Below, in pieces: positions 47,675-59,786 of a stretch of 64,000 nt of DNA (positions within the stretch are counted from its first letter, which is position 1; each line of letters begins with the position of its first letter). The translations under genes and the position numbers were made by a program. The notes under the pieces are model-generated. The model saw only the letters and a program-made list of their open reading frames with translations, had not been told where the DNA came from and searched no databases. Source of the DNA: Smittia aterrima (lineage: Eukaryota; Arthropoda; Insecta; Diptera; Chironomidae); NCBI GenBank assembly GCA_033063855.1, contig CP093830.1:7874854-7938853 (forward strand), in the 5' to 3' direction.

Positions 47675-49911
47675 ATGCGTAATTTTTTGTTTCCTTCCCG
47701 ACGACGGAAGAGATGTAAGCTTTCGTTTATTAAGTTCAATCTTTAAAGTTCTTGAAGAATATCTATTTCGGCTTAGCAATTAGCTTTTACCAAATAGTCC
47801 TCTTTTGACATTTTTTTCATGATTTAGAAACATTAAATGAAGTCCGATTGAACACCAAAGAAAGAATTTGTTGATTGATTTGTGCCATGAATGTTTGACA
47901 GATTCTTCAAACCTATTCCTCGACGACAAAGCGAAAGCATCTGTTGATGGTTTTCTTTCATTCAGTGTCAGTAATTGAGACAGAATCATCGACATTTGTA
48001 GCAAATAAAACTTGCACTTCTCCTTATCTAACAATTGTTGCAATTATGGAAAGCAAAGTCATTAATCTCTTCTTCTAAATGCAAATAAAATTAAAACTGA
48101 AATGATAAAACTTAACGCATATCCTTACGCATTATATCAAGAGACATATCATAATGTTGAAATGAAAAATTATCTTTAAAGAAAACAAAAATATTTCTCT
48201 CATAAAACTCTCTCGGTGTATTTGAAAAGAGTAAGAATAACTTTTCCCGACTTCGTGAATGCCGTTTTTCATCATATCGCAATGTTTGTTTAAGGACTTT
48301 GTTGCTGAAAGTCGGTAAACAACATGAGAACAGAAACTTTGCCAATTAATTTCCTTCTAAATGTATATCAAGTTAAATGAAAAAAAAAGCGAATGTCGTG
48401 AAATAAATTTCCATTGCGCAGAGTTTCGATGTAGAACTAAAACTTTAAAGTTAACTCTTGTGAGAATTATTGGAGAAATCAATTGAAAACTTGTGATGGA
48501 CGAATTAAGAGAAAACTTATTCAATGATGAGATAGTTGATCGGTTTAATGCATATCAAGATAGCAAAGCCTATTGCATTCCAAGAGTTCAATTTATTTTG
48601 ATTTCTTTGTCTTTAAAACAAATCAAAAACATATCTTAGCAATTAAGAAGTAAAACATGAATGATCTCCTCAAGTTTGAGGACGATTCAAAACCAGTAAA
48701 ACATATCAGATATTGAAATTTATTGTGACCATAAGGTTAAGGACTAAAATGTATTTTGTGGACGACAAAGAGATAAGATATCACACACAAAAGAAAAAAT
48801 TAGTTTATATGAAAGAAAGAAACTTTTTTGAATTTTTTAAAAGATAAATGTATAATCAATTTTCGCGTTAAAACTTTCATCGCATTACGAGACATGAGAC
48901 ATTCTGCTCTCACAGTGGGTAAAGCATTTCTCTAGAAACTTCTTCATGAGATTGATATTTTTGTGAGCGCTTTTGCAACCCTTAAACTATTTAGCTTCTT
49001 GCTCTCCTGAAAAATCGACGTATCAGGGCGCAAGCCAATGCATTCGACGCTGATGTTAGGGAGAGTCGTTGTCACATGTTAATGTGCGATAAGGTCAGGT
49101 CAGGAACGCCTTCCTTCATCAGTCGCTTTCAATTCTATTGCATTCGAGTGTACTTTACAAATTACAGAGACGGAAAATGCGAGGCAGAATTCAATGAAAC
49201 TGTTCTTTAATGTTTCTAAATGTGTAAAAAAACTCATTTTTGATCAATAAAGTGAAAAATCTTCAATTGAAATAGAAAATTGTTTTCATCTCTGACTGGA
49301 TTAGCTTTGTTTGTAATAATATTTTTCTTTCAGCCGCGAGTTGAAGTATTTCAGAATTGTTTTCTTCGTATTTGAATTTTTCAGACAGAAAATGATTTCA
49401 AGATGTAATGAAATTATGCAAGCCGCAGAGCAAAAGCTCGCTCAAGAGCTTTTTTCGTTCACCTTTGACTGTAAACTCTTCTGCGTTTGTAGATTCAGCG
49501 ATTTCTAGCTATAAATATTATTGTTCCTGTTATCGAAGCGAGATAAGTTTAATGTAATAAACAAATTATCATCGTTATCGTAATTATTCACAGATAAATA
49601 AATTTATTGTTTACAAAGAGAAAAATTACCGAATTATTTCTGTTTTATCGTGAAAGCACTCTCACCAGTTTTTGTATCAGTTCTGTATTCCCTTTGGTGA
49701 CGACTTGACATCGATTCTAGTGCTAAGACTTTATTTTGGGTGAAACTTTAGCAATGAATATTAAATCAGAACATTCCTGCGAGGAAATTCGTCCTACGAA
49801 AAGGAAATCGTAAGATCAAGAAGAAAGTTCGTGAAATTTTAATTTTCACACCAAGTTTTCAGTTTTCGAAGTTGCCAGCAGTTCATTCATAGTCCAAAGT
49901 GTAACAAGATT
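47675..49911. other. Intergenic region between the two LRR genes
   Basis: It holds the 3' UTR and polyA signals of the first LRR gene (48004 and 48084) and the 5' region of the second. A pyrimidine-AG at about 49850-49862 might be a splice acceptor for an upstream non-coding exon. No further gene is seen. Confidence 0.4.
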
Positions 49912-52900
49912 ATGTCGGTGACTTTCGGTTTGCTTATTATTGGATTATTCCTCGGAATCGTCGGAATGACTTTATTTGAAACAGACTTCGGAACAACTGA
50001 CGGAAGGAAAATGGACCAATCATTGTAAGTCAACTTCCATATGGATGAGAACTTGAAGTTTATTTTTTTTATTAAAGTTGCACTTGTTGCAAAAATGAAA
50101 CTTCGTTGGAGATATCGAGACAAAACGAGGATGCTGAGTACGGAGAATCTAATGGCTGCTCAGTTGAGAACTGCAGGATAACGTGCAACGGTGTGAACGA
50201 CGAGAGTTTATCAATCGAAATTTCAGCAACGCTAACGGATGTAAATGATTTTCCCAAAGGAAAAGCAAAAAAAAAATTGCTTTCAGTATTTCTGCGCTAT
50301 CCGCTCAAACACATTTCTACCTTTCTTTTTTATCTCGTAACAGGACCAGTGCAGCTTCATTGAATTGGAACTAAATGAATGCAAATTTACTGACGACAAC
50401 TTGAGAGAGAAATGGTTGTCGGATTTAAAGTTAAAAGTTCGAAAGCTCGACATCATTAAATCAAACTTGAAGTACATTCTTCCTGATGCCTTCAACTCTG
50501 ACGTTTTTAGAGGGTTTTTAACGACGCTAACAATCGATAACGATTTAAACAACGCCGACAATCCACTTGTGTTCCAGATGTTAGCGAAACAGTCATTTAA
50601 AGGTCTGACAGCTTTGACTTCTTTAGTTATCACAAATATCCCATCGTTGAATGTCCTCGATAAAAGTGCTCTTGACAATCTTGTCGATTCGTTAACAACC
50701 CTTCGTATACTTTATATTGCCAACCCTTGGTCACCGAGCAGTCTCTTATCAGCAACGAAATTTAAAAAACTCACTTACGTCGATTTTCGAGGGAATCATA
50801 TCTCGTCACTCGACAGTTTGTCTTTCTCTAGCATTGCCGATGTTGTCGAGACTCTGATTCTCACAAGTTCAAATATTGAATCGATATCTGTTGATACGTT
50901 CTCGAATTTCAAGGAACTGCAATCGCTCTATTTGCAAAACAATCTGCTCAAAACGATTTCAGCAAGTACGTTCGACAATTTATGGCAAACAAACGGATTC
51001 ATTGTCAATCTCCAATTCAACAAGTTTCATTGTGATTGCGAGTTGAGCGAGTTTAAAACAATGATTGTCAATCATCAAAGCTCAATTGAGGGCTATGTGA
51101 AATGTGCAACGCCTGATAATCTAAAGGACGTGAGAATCAGTTATGCTAATTTAGAATGTGTCGAGGAAACGGATGAACCTGTAGAGACAACAATTATACT
51201 TTCAACATTTTCGGATACTTCAATCGCTGGTTGTCGACTTATGCCATTAGCTTGGTGGTGCATCACAACAACCACTTCGACAAAAGCACCGGATACGACT
51301 ACTGAGGAAGTATCATCGCCAACAGGTCAGATTTGTGAATTTATTTAATTTTAGGATTGATACAAATTTTTAACAGAAACTTCTGAACAATCATCGTCTC
51401 TTTCTTCAACTGATTTAAACACTGAACCAATACCAACCTCTGATACTTCTTTGGATTCAACAACTGAATCGACAACTATATCGACAACTGAATCAACGGA
51501 ACCGCCAACCACTTCGTTTACTCGCACACGAACAACTGAATCAACAACTGAATCAACAACTGAATCAACAACTGAATCAACAACTGAATCGACAACTGAA
51601 TCGACAACTGAATCGACAACTGAATCGACAACTGAATCAACAACTGAACCTACAACTGAACCAACCGAACCCCCAACCACTACGTTTTCTTTTAAACCAT
51701 GCTCTACAAAACCTACAACAACTGAACCCTATGTTAATGCAACTTCAACGACTGATGAACCAACGGCAACAACCATGGAACCAACGACAATTCGTGAGTT
51801 TATATTTTGAGAAGTTAAAAGAGAATTTTTAAACTAAGCTTCTCGCTGCTTACTCTAGCAAACACTCCACCCACTACACCTCCAATGACTACTGAACTAC
51901 CTTACACAACAGACACCACACAAGATACTACAAAGAACATACCAACAACTCCCAAATCAGACGACGAAAGTTCTTCAGACTCAACGAGTACAGTATCGAC
52001 AAGTACATCATCTGATTCCATCGAAATTGATATCATTTGTTATCGTCCAAGTTCCCAGTCGAGAAGCTTGTATAACTCTTCGAATGACATCGACTATGGA
52101 CAAAGAGTCGGGCGATACGCTCCAATAAGTGGCAACGTGACGATTAAGCTTTCTCGGCCACAGGTAACATTTAGTTTAAAAAGCGGTGAGACAGAGTCAA
52201 TGGTTCAAATCGACTTCGAAGACATTTATCTTTACGACATGGTGTTCCTGCTTCATTATCCTGGATTCCTCGAAGCTTCCGATCTCAGCAACGAGAATAT
52301 TTCCAATACCGTTAATTGTCAAATTGTTGGCAGTGCCAAAATTCTTGTTAAGGATTTGCACGCCTCGACAGTTTACACATTCTGCGCGTTGCTTCTAAAT
52401 GATGTCATTCGAACGCCTTTCCAATGCAAATCTTTTCAAACACCGACGCCATTCAATCAACAAACGTGGATTTATCAGGAACAGAAAGTGATAATCTTGA
52501 CATCGCTAATGCTTCTTATCATATTCACTTTAGTCGTTGGTATTGTGTTAACTTATCTTTTAATCCGACGGATACCAACGTTAATGAGAGGAAGCAAGCG
52601 AGTTGTCATGGTTAACAATCGGACGAAGGAAGTGATGGTAATGCCAGGTGGGACTCGAACAAACTCTTGGCAAAAGGAATCGGCCACGTCAATTAAAGCT
52701 GATGAAGCTCCAACATACCTAACGCCATTACCACGAACGTCTTTCGACCACAGGTGAGAAAATATTCATTAATCACACGACGTTCATAACCTCTCCCCTC
52801 TTAGTCGACCTGGTCTTGTTAGAACATCATCCGATACGAGCTTGGGAAGTGCCCGCAGTTATGTTTCCGTATCACGAGCTCCACCCAGGTTCTCTCAAGT

Positions 52901-53132
52901 CTTCATGCCAAGTGATTTTAAGCACGAACTTCCTAGACGTTGTGGTAGCTTCCCTCACAGCCATCCGAGTCATTCACCAGACAATCCAATTCCTCCTCCA
53001 CTTCCGAGACGTTCCATTGCTTCAACAGCTTCAACACTTGAGATGAGAAAACCAAGTAACAATTCAATTTACCGAAGGCAACCGAGTCGTATCGAAGATG
53101 AGACGGAAAACCATTACAATTTTATCATCTGA
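49912..53132 (+). CDS. LRR type I membrane protein with mucin-like Thr/Ser stalk
   Basis: Six exons, 49912-50024, 50078-50240, 50344-51325, 51377-51793, 51859-52753 and 52805-53132, join in frame to 965 aa. An N-terminal hydrophobic segment (MSVTFGLLIIGLFLGIVG) acts as signal. A Cys-rich cap follows (CTCC, then three more Cys in exon 2). Exon 3 holds irregular LRRs (LYLQNNLLKTI, LRILYIAN) and an LRR C-cap with HCDCEL. Exon 4 and the start of exon 5 form a Thr/Ser/Pro/Glu stalk with TTES repeats, suited to O-glycosylation. A folded-looking segment with a few Cys comes before the transmembrane helix (about 769-794). The roughly 170-residue tail has a PIPPPLPRR proline motif and ends HYNFII. It is a cell-surface receptor or adhesion molecule; I do not recognise a named orthologue. 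Confidence 0.8.
51532..51663 (+). repeat. 12-bp coding minisatellite (TTES/TTEP repeat)
   Basis: Eleven head-to-tail 12-bp units: nine ACAACTGAATC(A/G) copies (51532-51639) and two variant units ending CCT or CCA. They encode TTES and TTEP. The last base of each TTES unit is A in the first four and last of the nine and G in the four between, a pattern of block-wise duplication. The unit length is a multiple of three, so copy-number change keeps the frame. Confidence 0.95.
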
Positions 53133-54720
53133 GTGTTGCTACTGCATATAAATTTTCATCTTGAACTGTGGTCGAGTGGAAGCAACGTCACTGAAAATGT
53201 TTTTCCGAGATTTTATGAGTCACACAATTTTCCTCGTTTTTTCTTCATTAACACGAACGTGTAGACGACATCACAAGAGTTCACAATTAGAAAATGTTGC
53301 TCTTCATTAAAAAAAATTACTTTTCACGTTACATTCGCTCAAGTTTAAATTAAAAATATTTCTCTGTCTAGTTTCCTGTTAAACGTCAGACGAGAACTGC
53401 TTCAACATGAACTTATCACTATTTATGTTCAGAATATGAAAATTTGTATTTATTCTCATGCGAGTGCATCTCAAGTTGGAATTATTCATAGAAGTTTCAC
53501 TCGACTACTGCTAAACGAATGTTTGTTTTTTACATTAACTACAGTAACGAACGGAATGTTGACGCAGTTTGAAGCTTGCACGCAAATTAACCATTTCGAC
53601 TAAAATTATATTTATTAAACACTTCTTAATTGCATGAAACTTTTCATCATATTTGTCGTAGCCGTGAATTATTTAAACGATAGGAAAACTTGCTGGAAAA
53701 GTTTGTTCTCGGTAAATAAACTTTGGGATTGAGCAGCTCAATTTGTTTTTGTTCTTTTTCTTCGTTCTTTTCCTCGAATTATTGTTTAACTAATTGCTCT
53801 GCCAAAAGTTATTTAAATCGATTTTCCGATTGTTTTCTTAACAAACGACTACAAAAGGAAAACTGAGCACGTGTAAACTCATTCGCTAAAAATTTATTAG
53901 ATATACACCTGGTGAGTTTCTCGTCTGGTTAACTCGCCATTCCCTCGTCCTTGCCAGCTAGCTCAGCAATTTTATAAATAACGTGGCGAGGTATTCGCAT
54001 GCTAGCTATTCGAACTGTGCACTTCCCACTAAGCTCATTCGTAATTTAGTAATTGCCCCCTAACTCTCGATAAAATTCATTCGCAGCAATTTTTCACTGA
54101 AGCGCAGTTTTTGTATTAAAATTTCATGCAGAGACTACTTTCACAAGCATAGCAATCTGATTTAATACAAAGTGCAGCGACGATGCTTTTGGCTCCTGCC
54201 GACGAAACATTTTCATTATTCCACGGGCGTAAATTTACTGCTGTTTCAATAAGTTTATAACTGCTTTGGGATTTTACAGCACAGCTAAGTCAGGCTGTCG
54301 ACTAAAATGTAACAAAAGATTTTCACGGATTTTCAACAAATTTGTTTGCTCTAGGATTCATGAGCGGATTGTCGAACGCTTTGCATTTCAAACAAATTTT
54401 CAATGATATTCGAAACCGTCTGCTCCTTCTCATTTATCATCAAGCAATCATATGGCTACACAAGCTCATATGCCGATTAAACACGAGACGGTGAAGAGGC
54501 CGAGCAAATGACTCTTAACGTCATCAGCTATAAACACGAGAATTTTAATTTTAATGTAATTTCTCTTGTACCAAACGTTTATAATTTATTTTTAAAACGT
54601 GTATTTGAGAAATTAGATATAAAGTGAACAAAAAAAATTCCCATTGCTCTTTCTCGTTCAAAACGTTCACAATCTTTAAGCAGTCATCAACACATCAACA
54701 TATTAGCAAATTTGCTTTCA
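53133..54720. other. Intergenic region upstream of the first troponin C gene
   Basis: No coding exon seen. It probably holds the 3' UTR of the LRR gene (a candidate AATAAA at 53715-53720) and muscle enhancers or a non-coding first exon of troponin C. A CTTTCAG acceptor ends at about 54721. Confidence 0.4.
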
Positions 54721-54745
54721 GTTCGAGTACAAAAATAAGTGCGAA

Positions 54746-56624
54746 ATGGTTGGTGCTCTATTGAGTTTGGATTTTTATGTGGAATAAAACTTTTTTCTTC
54801 TCCTCCATTCCAACGAACAGGAAGAATTAGATAAAGCACAAGTTCAGCGTAAGTGTCGCTTTCATTTGAAAGCTATGTGATTTATGTTCGTACCGATATC
54901 AGACAAAAAGAGCAGCAGCCTTGATAAGCGAACGCAAAACGCTAAGTGCCGAGAAGGGTTGTCGCTCGCAGAATTTCCATAAATCCACTTTATTGACATT
55001 AACTACGCTTCGGACTTTTATCGCTGGGCTTAATTATGCAATTATAGTGTACAATGCTTGTAATTGCAACTGAAGAGAGAGAGAGAAAGAGAGGCGAGCA
55101 ATTTTATGCCCATAGCGAATGCACAACTAAAAATAAGTTTTCCTCGATCTTAGCGTGCAGCAAAATATTTTAATTATGAGAGGATTAAAAACAATAAACT
55201 GAAGCTGTCAAGAAATCAAGTTTCTTTCAACAAACGAATGGAGAATATTTAATGCACAACGAATTATCTCATTTCAGTTTTGAAAAATGCATTCGATGCC
55301 TTCGATCAAGAGAAGAAAGGATGCATTGGAACAACAATGGTGAGAAAGAAAAAATATGAAAAATTCAACTCAATCGATTTATTTTTTTATTTTTCAGATT
55401 GGAACAATCTTGAGCATGTTGGGTCATCAACTTGATGATCAAATGCTTCAGGATATCATTAACGAAGTTGATGCTGATGGATCCGGTGAATTAGAGTTCG
55501 AGGAATTCGTCCAGCTCGCAGCCCGTTTCATGGTTGAAGAAGATGCTGAAGTATGAGTTTCAGTCTGGTCGATTCGAGTTGATTTCCTAAATTTTCTTCA
55601 CTCTTTTCCCTTAGGCAATGCAACAAGAGTTGAAGGAAGCTTTCAGATTATACGATAAAGAAGGTGAAGAAAACGAAGACTTTTGTAGCTTTACTAAAGC
55701 CTTACTCAACTTTCCATGCTCCATCCCATTTGAACTAACTTTGTTGAGAAAGCTACAAATTAAATTATGATCCTAATGTTCACTCAGCTTTTAGGGAACC
55801 TCAAGCTCTTCGATACTGAGCTTGACCATTTCTGAGAAGTTCATGAATCATATTTCCTTGAGAACCTCTCTCGTTATTTTGAATATTATGAATCATAAAT
55901 CGAAGCGTTTCCATGGAGATGCAATCGAACGGAAAAAAATCTTTAAAGCGAAAAAAAAAACTTAAAATTCATCTACGAAGAAAAATTATCATTTCCTCTC
56001 ACAGAATTTTCTTTCTCACGCCATAAGCGTGACGATGACAGAAAGAGAAGTCCCCGCCACATGCCAACCGCGACTCGACAAGATATTTTCATTTTAATTT
56101 GTTGCAGGAAACGGATACATTACTACGGGAGTTCTCAAAGAGATCTTGAGAGAGCTGGATGACACGCTCAATAACGATGATTTAGATGCGATGATCGAAG
56201 GTGAAGACTGAGATTTCTAACACATTTCTCAAATATCAAACAATTTATATGAACATCTTGCCAAAATGATCTTATTTATAGAAATTGACAGCGACGGCAG
56301 TGGAACCGTAGATTTCGATGGTGAGAGTGGAGAATTTGATTTATGTTTCCAGAATGTGATTTTAATTTCGTGTTTTCTTTCTTCTTTTTATTTCCCTTCG
56401 CGAACATTCTCGTAAACAGAATTTATGGAGGTGAGAGAAGCAACGACGAAGAAAATGCAGAGACGAATTTTTTGTTCAAATAGAAGAAAAAGCTTGGGGG
56501 AAATGTTTCGAGAGTTTAAAGCTCCTCGAAGCAATTCCATCGTTAAACCTCTGGTCGAAGCGAAGAATTCTTTAATACATGCAAGGAAAACTATTTTCAG
56601 GTTATGACAGGTGGCGATGACTAA
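54746..56624 (+). CDS. TpnC: Troponin C, TpnC41C-like
   Basis: Coding exons 54821-54848, 55278-55339, 55398-55550, 55615-55663, 56108-56200, 56282-56320, 56420-56430 and 56601-56624 join in frame. They give 152 residues from EELDKAQVQ to the C-terminal EVMTGGDD. The start is likely an ATG-only coding exon at 54746-54748, spliced from a poor GTTGGT donor; total 153 aa, the family's normal size. Troponin C is the calcium sensor of the thin filament in striated muscle. Of four EF-hands, loops 2 (DADGSGELEFEE) and 4 (DSDGSGTVDFDE) have all ligands. Loop 1 (DQEKKG) and loop 3 (ends in Val instead of Glu) look inactive, as in other insect troponins C. PolyA signals at 56770-56775 and 56788-56793. 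It is followed by a second troponin C gene in the same orientation. Confidence 0.88.
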
Positions 56625-56793
56625 ACTTTTTCCAGCACATTCAATCGAGTTTTCATCGTTCACCAAACTGAACAGGATTTTTATTTATTCATCGGTCTTT
56701 CGTGTCGATTTTTCTATTCTCAATGAGAAAAACAAACTGTTGAATCGACTGGCGGTGGTGAAGCGAATGAATAAAAGAAAGAAAGAGAATAAA

Positions 56794-58070
56794 ATATAAA
56801 ACCTGAACAGAGCACGAGAATGTTTTGATACTAACAATTGATTCGAACTTAAAAATAAAATGTTTGCGTTCGTTTCTGCTTTCCGAGTGATTTGTTGATT
56901 GAGGATTTTTCAAACGATATATAGTTGTTGATCGACAAATAAACTCAGTGGCGACGCAAATTGCAATTGATTGAGACAACCGGGCACCGAATGGCTGTAC
57001 TAATCAGATGATGGAAACCGGTTGCAATTACTGTCCCAATCACCTCTTGCACAGTTGATTGAAATGATTTTCAGAAAACGTGGAGATTGATAAATTTGTC
57101 GCAAACAACGTGCAAATTTTTCTTTTAATATTCAAATTAATTATTTTTGAATTTATTGCTTGCTGTTTGAGACAGTTCGCAGCGCTCAGTGGGGCAGATA
57201 AAATTATCGTCAAAAAATGAGTTGGTTGTGCAAGAACGTACATACATTTTAATCATGAAAAATGCATTAAACTGTTCGACATTCGATGAAGTCGTGACAG
57301 GTTTTATGAACCAGAAAGTTATGCGATTAAAAAAGGATTAAACGTTTGGCTTTGAAAGCAGGTTGAAACTTTCGTTTTCTGCAACAATTTACCGCGAGAT
57401 TTCTAACCGAGTTCTGCGTTAAAATATATTTTCAATGAACTCGCAGAGAGATTTGCGTTTAATGAAGAAAAATCTGTGAAATTTTCCGCCGTCACCCTTG
57501 CGATTTCCTTGAACGAGAAAAAATCTTCTCCAAACATCGTGATCATGATGATACTCGCTCACTCGCTCGCGACTTGTAATAGTAATTTCTACTTAATCTG
57601 CTTGCGAGCAGATGTGTGAAAATCCCTCGACAGTCGTTGTGACAAATTGAGCAGGAAAAGTTATGAATATTTCAAACACCTTACTCGCGACATCATCGGA
57701 AAGTCTTTTTAGAGTGTGCGTTCGGCAATTTCGTGATTTTGCGCCCCAAAACATTAAGGAATTTAATATTTATTAATTAACGTCTCAGTCTTGTTAGGAG
57801 CTGTAGAGTGATTGAACCGACGCTGCACTTTTGTGTCGTTTTCTTAGGCTACGCGCGTCTAATTTTACATCAACTGCAACTCAAGTAATAGACTATAACA
57901 TTCTTCATTGCGTTTCGATTCGATTCTATTATTAATCAAACGCCGCAAATCTTCTTTTTTCGCTCGAGCTCTTTACTTGTCACACGCTTTATTTCTCGAA
58001 TTATTCGCAGTCGATAGATTGAAGTTAGTTCTCGCGTAACGATTTTGTGGAAAGTCTCGTGAATTTGAAT
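56794..58070. other. Spacer between the two troponin C genes
   Basis: About 1.3 kb with no supported coding frame. It should contain the promoter of the second troponin C gene, whose ATG is preceded by the same CGAAA context as the proposed start of the first. Confidence 0.4.
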
Positions 58071-58075
58071 CGAAA

Positions 58076-59197
58076 ATGGCGGAAATTGCACCAGCATCAG
58101 GATCCTCGTGGGAAAAGTCTCCGGAGAAAAAGCTCGGAGCTGTAAGTTTCAGTGAATAGTGAAAATATTTGAATAGTTTCTCGTCATGTTGAAGGCTTCG
58201 AGAGAAATTTTCTTTTAATCAAAAAAATCCGAAGTTTTACCGTGAAAACTTTTTCAATCTTTTCGTTTCGATAAGCTTCAAGTTGAAGAGCTACAAATTC
58301 TGTGACTTGCTGTTTTCCATTGAACTGCATAAATGAGATTTGAGAGAAAACAGTTTTGCATTGCATTTCAAGTCAGGCTTGTCTTATGTTCTTCGTTCGT
58401 CGTTAAGCCGGAAGTTCGCTTTTGATTTCCTTTGAAAAAAAAAATATTTCTCGTTAAAAGTTTCTTCGAATTCTCAATCGTTTTAGGACACAAAGTTGAG
58501 CAAGGATCAATTAAAAAGTGAGTTAAGTTGAGCTTTGAAGCTTGAGTGATTTTAATATTTAAAACTTTCCAGTTTTGAAAGACGCTTTCACAGCCTTTGA
58601 TAATGAGAAGAAGGGAGCAATTTCTCTCGATATTATCGGCACAATCTTCGAGATGTTGGGTCACACGATTGACGAAGAGCAGCTCGATGACATCATCGAC
58701 GAATTTGACGAAGACGAGAGCGGAGAAATTGAATTTGAAGAATTTATCAAACTCGCATCACGTTTCGTCGAGCCAGAAGAGGATTACGACATCCTCAGAA
58801 AAGAGTTGAGAGAAGTCTTCATGCTCTACGATAAAGAAGCTCGTGGCTATCTGCCCCTGGACGAATTCAAGAAAATCTTGCGTGAAATCGACCCTGAACT
58901 TCCCGAAGATGAGCTGGATGAGATTATCGATGAAATAGACGCCGATGGAAGTGGAACGATTGATTTTGATGGTAAGAAAATCTAATTGAGAACATTGCTC
59001 TACAAGTGTCAGGAAAGTTTTCTCTTTGGACGAGTCTCTTGTCAACGATAGAGAAATTTCCATAAAAACACTCGTTCCAAGAGGAAACAACGTCGACTAA
59101 CGATTTCAATCCCCCGTTGAGTCGAAGCTTCAAGCCTCATTTCACATTAAAACCTCTCGTTTCAGAATTCATGGATGTCATGGCTGGCTCGGACTGA
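58076..59197 (+). CDS. TpnC: Troponin C paralogue with N-terminal extension
   Basis: Four exons, 58076-58141, 58487-58517, 58573-58971 and 59166-59197, join in frame to 175 aa. The EF-hand part starts at about DTKLSKDQLKI and is followed by four hands. Loops 2 (DEDESGEIEFEE) and 4 (DADGSGTIDFDE) are intact; loop 1 (DNEKKG) and loop 3 (DKEARGYLPLDE, Arg at position 5) look inactive. Exon 1 adds about 22 residues (MAEIAPASGSSWEK...) rich in Ala, Pro and Ser, absent from the neighbouring gene. The two genes share the intron splitting EF-hand 4 (after FD) but this one has lost most internal introns, so the duplication is old. In flies, adjacent troponin C genes include a flight-muscle, stretch-activated isoform; whether this is that isoform is inference. 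Confidence 0.85.
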
Positions 59198-59615
59198 GAA
59201 CTTCCGTCGCCTTCATCATCACGTTCGTGGCAAGCACACTCTGGATGATGGCCTTGTGATCCAATTCATTATTCAAGTCTGCAACTCAGCTCGAATTTTC
59301 TTTTTTATTTTTTTATTTTCACAACAAACTGCATCAAGCTCAACTTCATTTTTTTTATTTCTTCTTTTTTTAGGTTTTAAGTCGAAAACACAAACAAAAA
59401 TTTAGTTAGAATTTAATTTCCAAGCAAATTTTTCATGTTCAATGATTGATTGTCAAAGGTAACAGCCGACCGATTGGGTCGAGAGTCAGATGGAATTTCA
59501 AAAACTAATGAAAGGGAATTTCTTTGGGAAAAGAAAAAAAATAATTGTAAAGAAATAGAAAAACATTGCAACATAAATCGTGAGTGCATTTTCATTCAAT
59601 CTGAATTCAATTGAA
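59198..59615. other. 3' region of the second troponin C gene
   Basis: T-rich 3' UTR-like sequence (59301-59380) without a clear AATAAA. No other gene seen. Confidence 0.35.
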
Positions 59616-59786
59616 ATGGATTCTGAAATTCAAATGCAATCTTTCTCATGGGATTATCTCACAAATCATATTGTGCATGCATGTGCGAAGCTGAAAGAGT
59701 CTCTCGAGCCAATTAAACGTTCATTGACTCGTGTGCTCGGCTCTCCGAAGGTGTTGCGAAAGAGTTCGCGTCGTCTGGCTGCTTAG
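59616..59786 (+). CDS. Candidate small protein (56 aa), unrecognised
   Basis: An ATG in a GAAATGG context at 59616 opens a 56-codon frame that ends with TAG at 59784-59786. The peptide starts MDSEIQMQSFSWDYLTNHIV and ends KSSRRLAA. It is acidic at the start and strongly basic and amphipathic at the end (KRSLTRVLGSPKVLRKSSRR). Third codon positions in the second half are GC-rich (CTG, CTC, CGT, GTG, TCG), unlike the AT-rich surroundings and like the real genes nearby. No promoter, polyA signal or homologue is recognised. It could be a small gene or a 3' coding exon of an unseen transcript; chance remains possible. Confidence 0.35.
   Translation: MDSEIQMQSFSWDYLTNHIVHACAKLKESLEPIKRSLTRVLGSPKVLRKSSRRLAA

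Noticed and set aside
51351..51680. Minus-strand frame encoding VVDSVVDS repeats
   Set aside because: It is the antisense reading of the TTES minisatellite in the LRR receptor gene.
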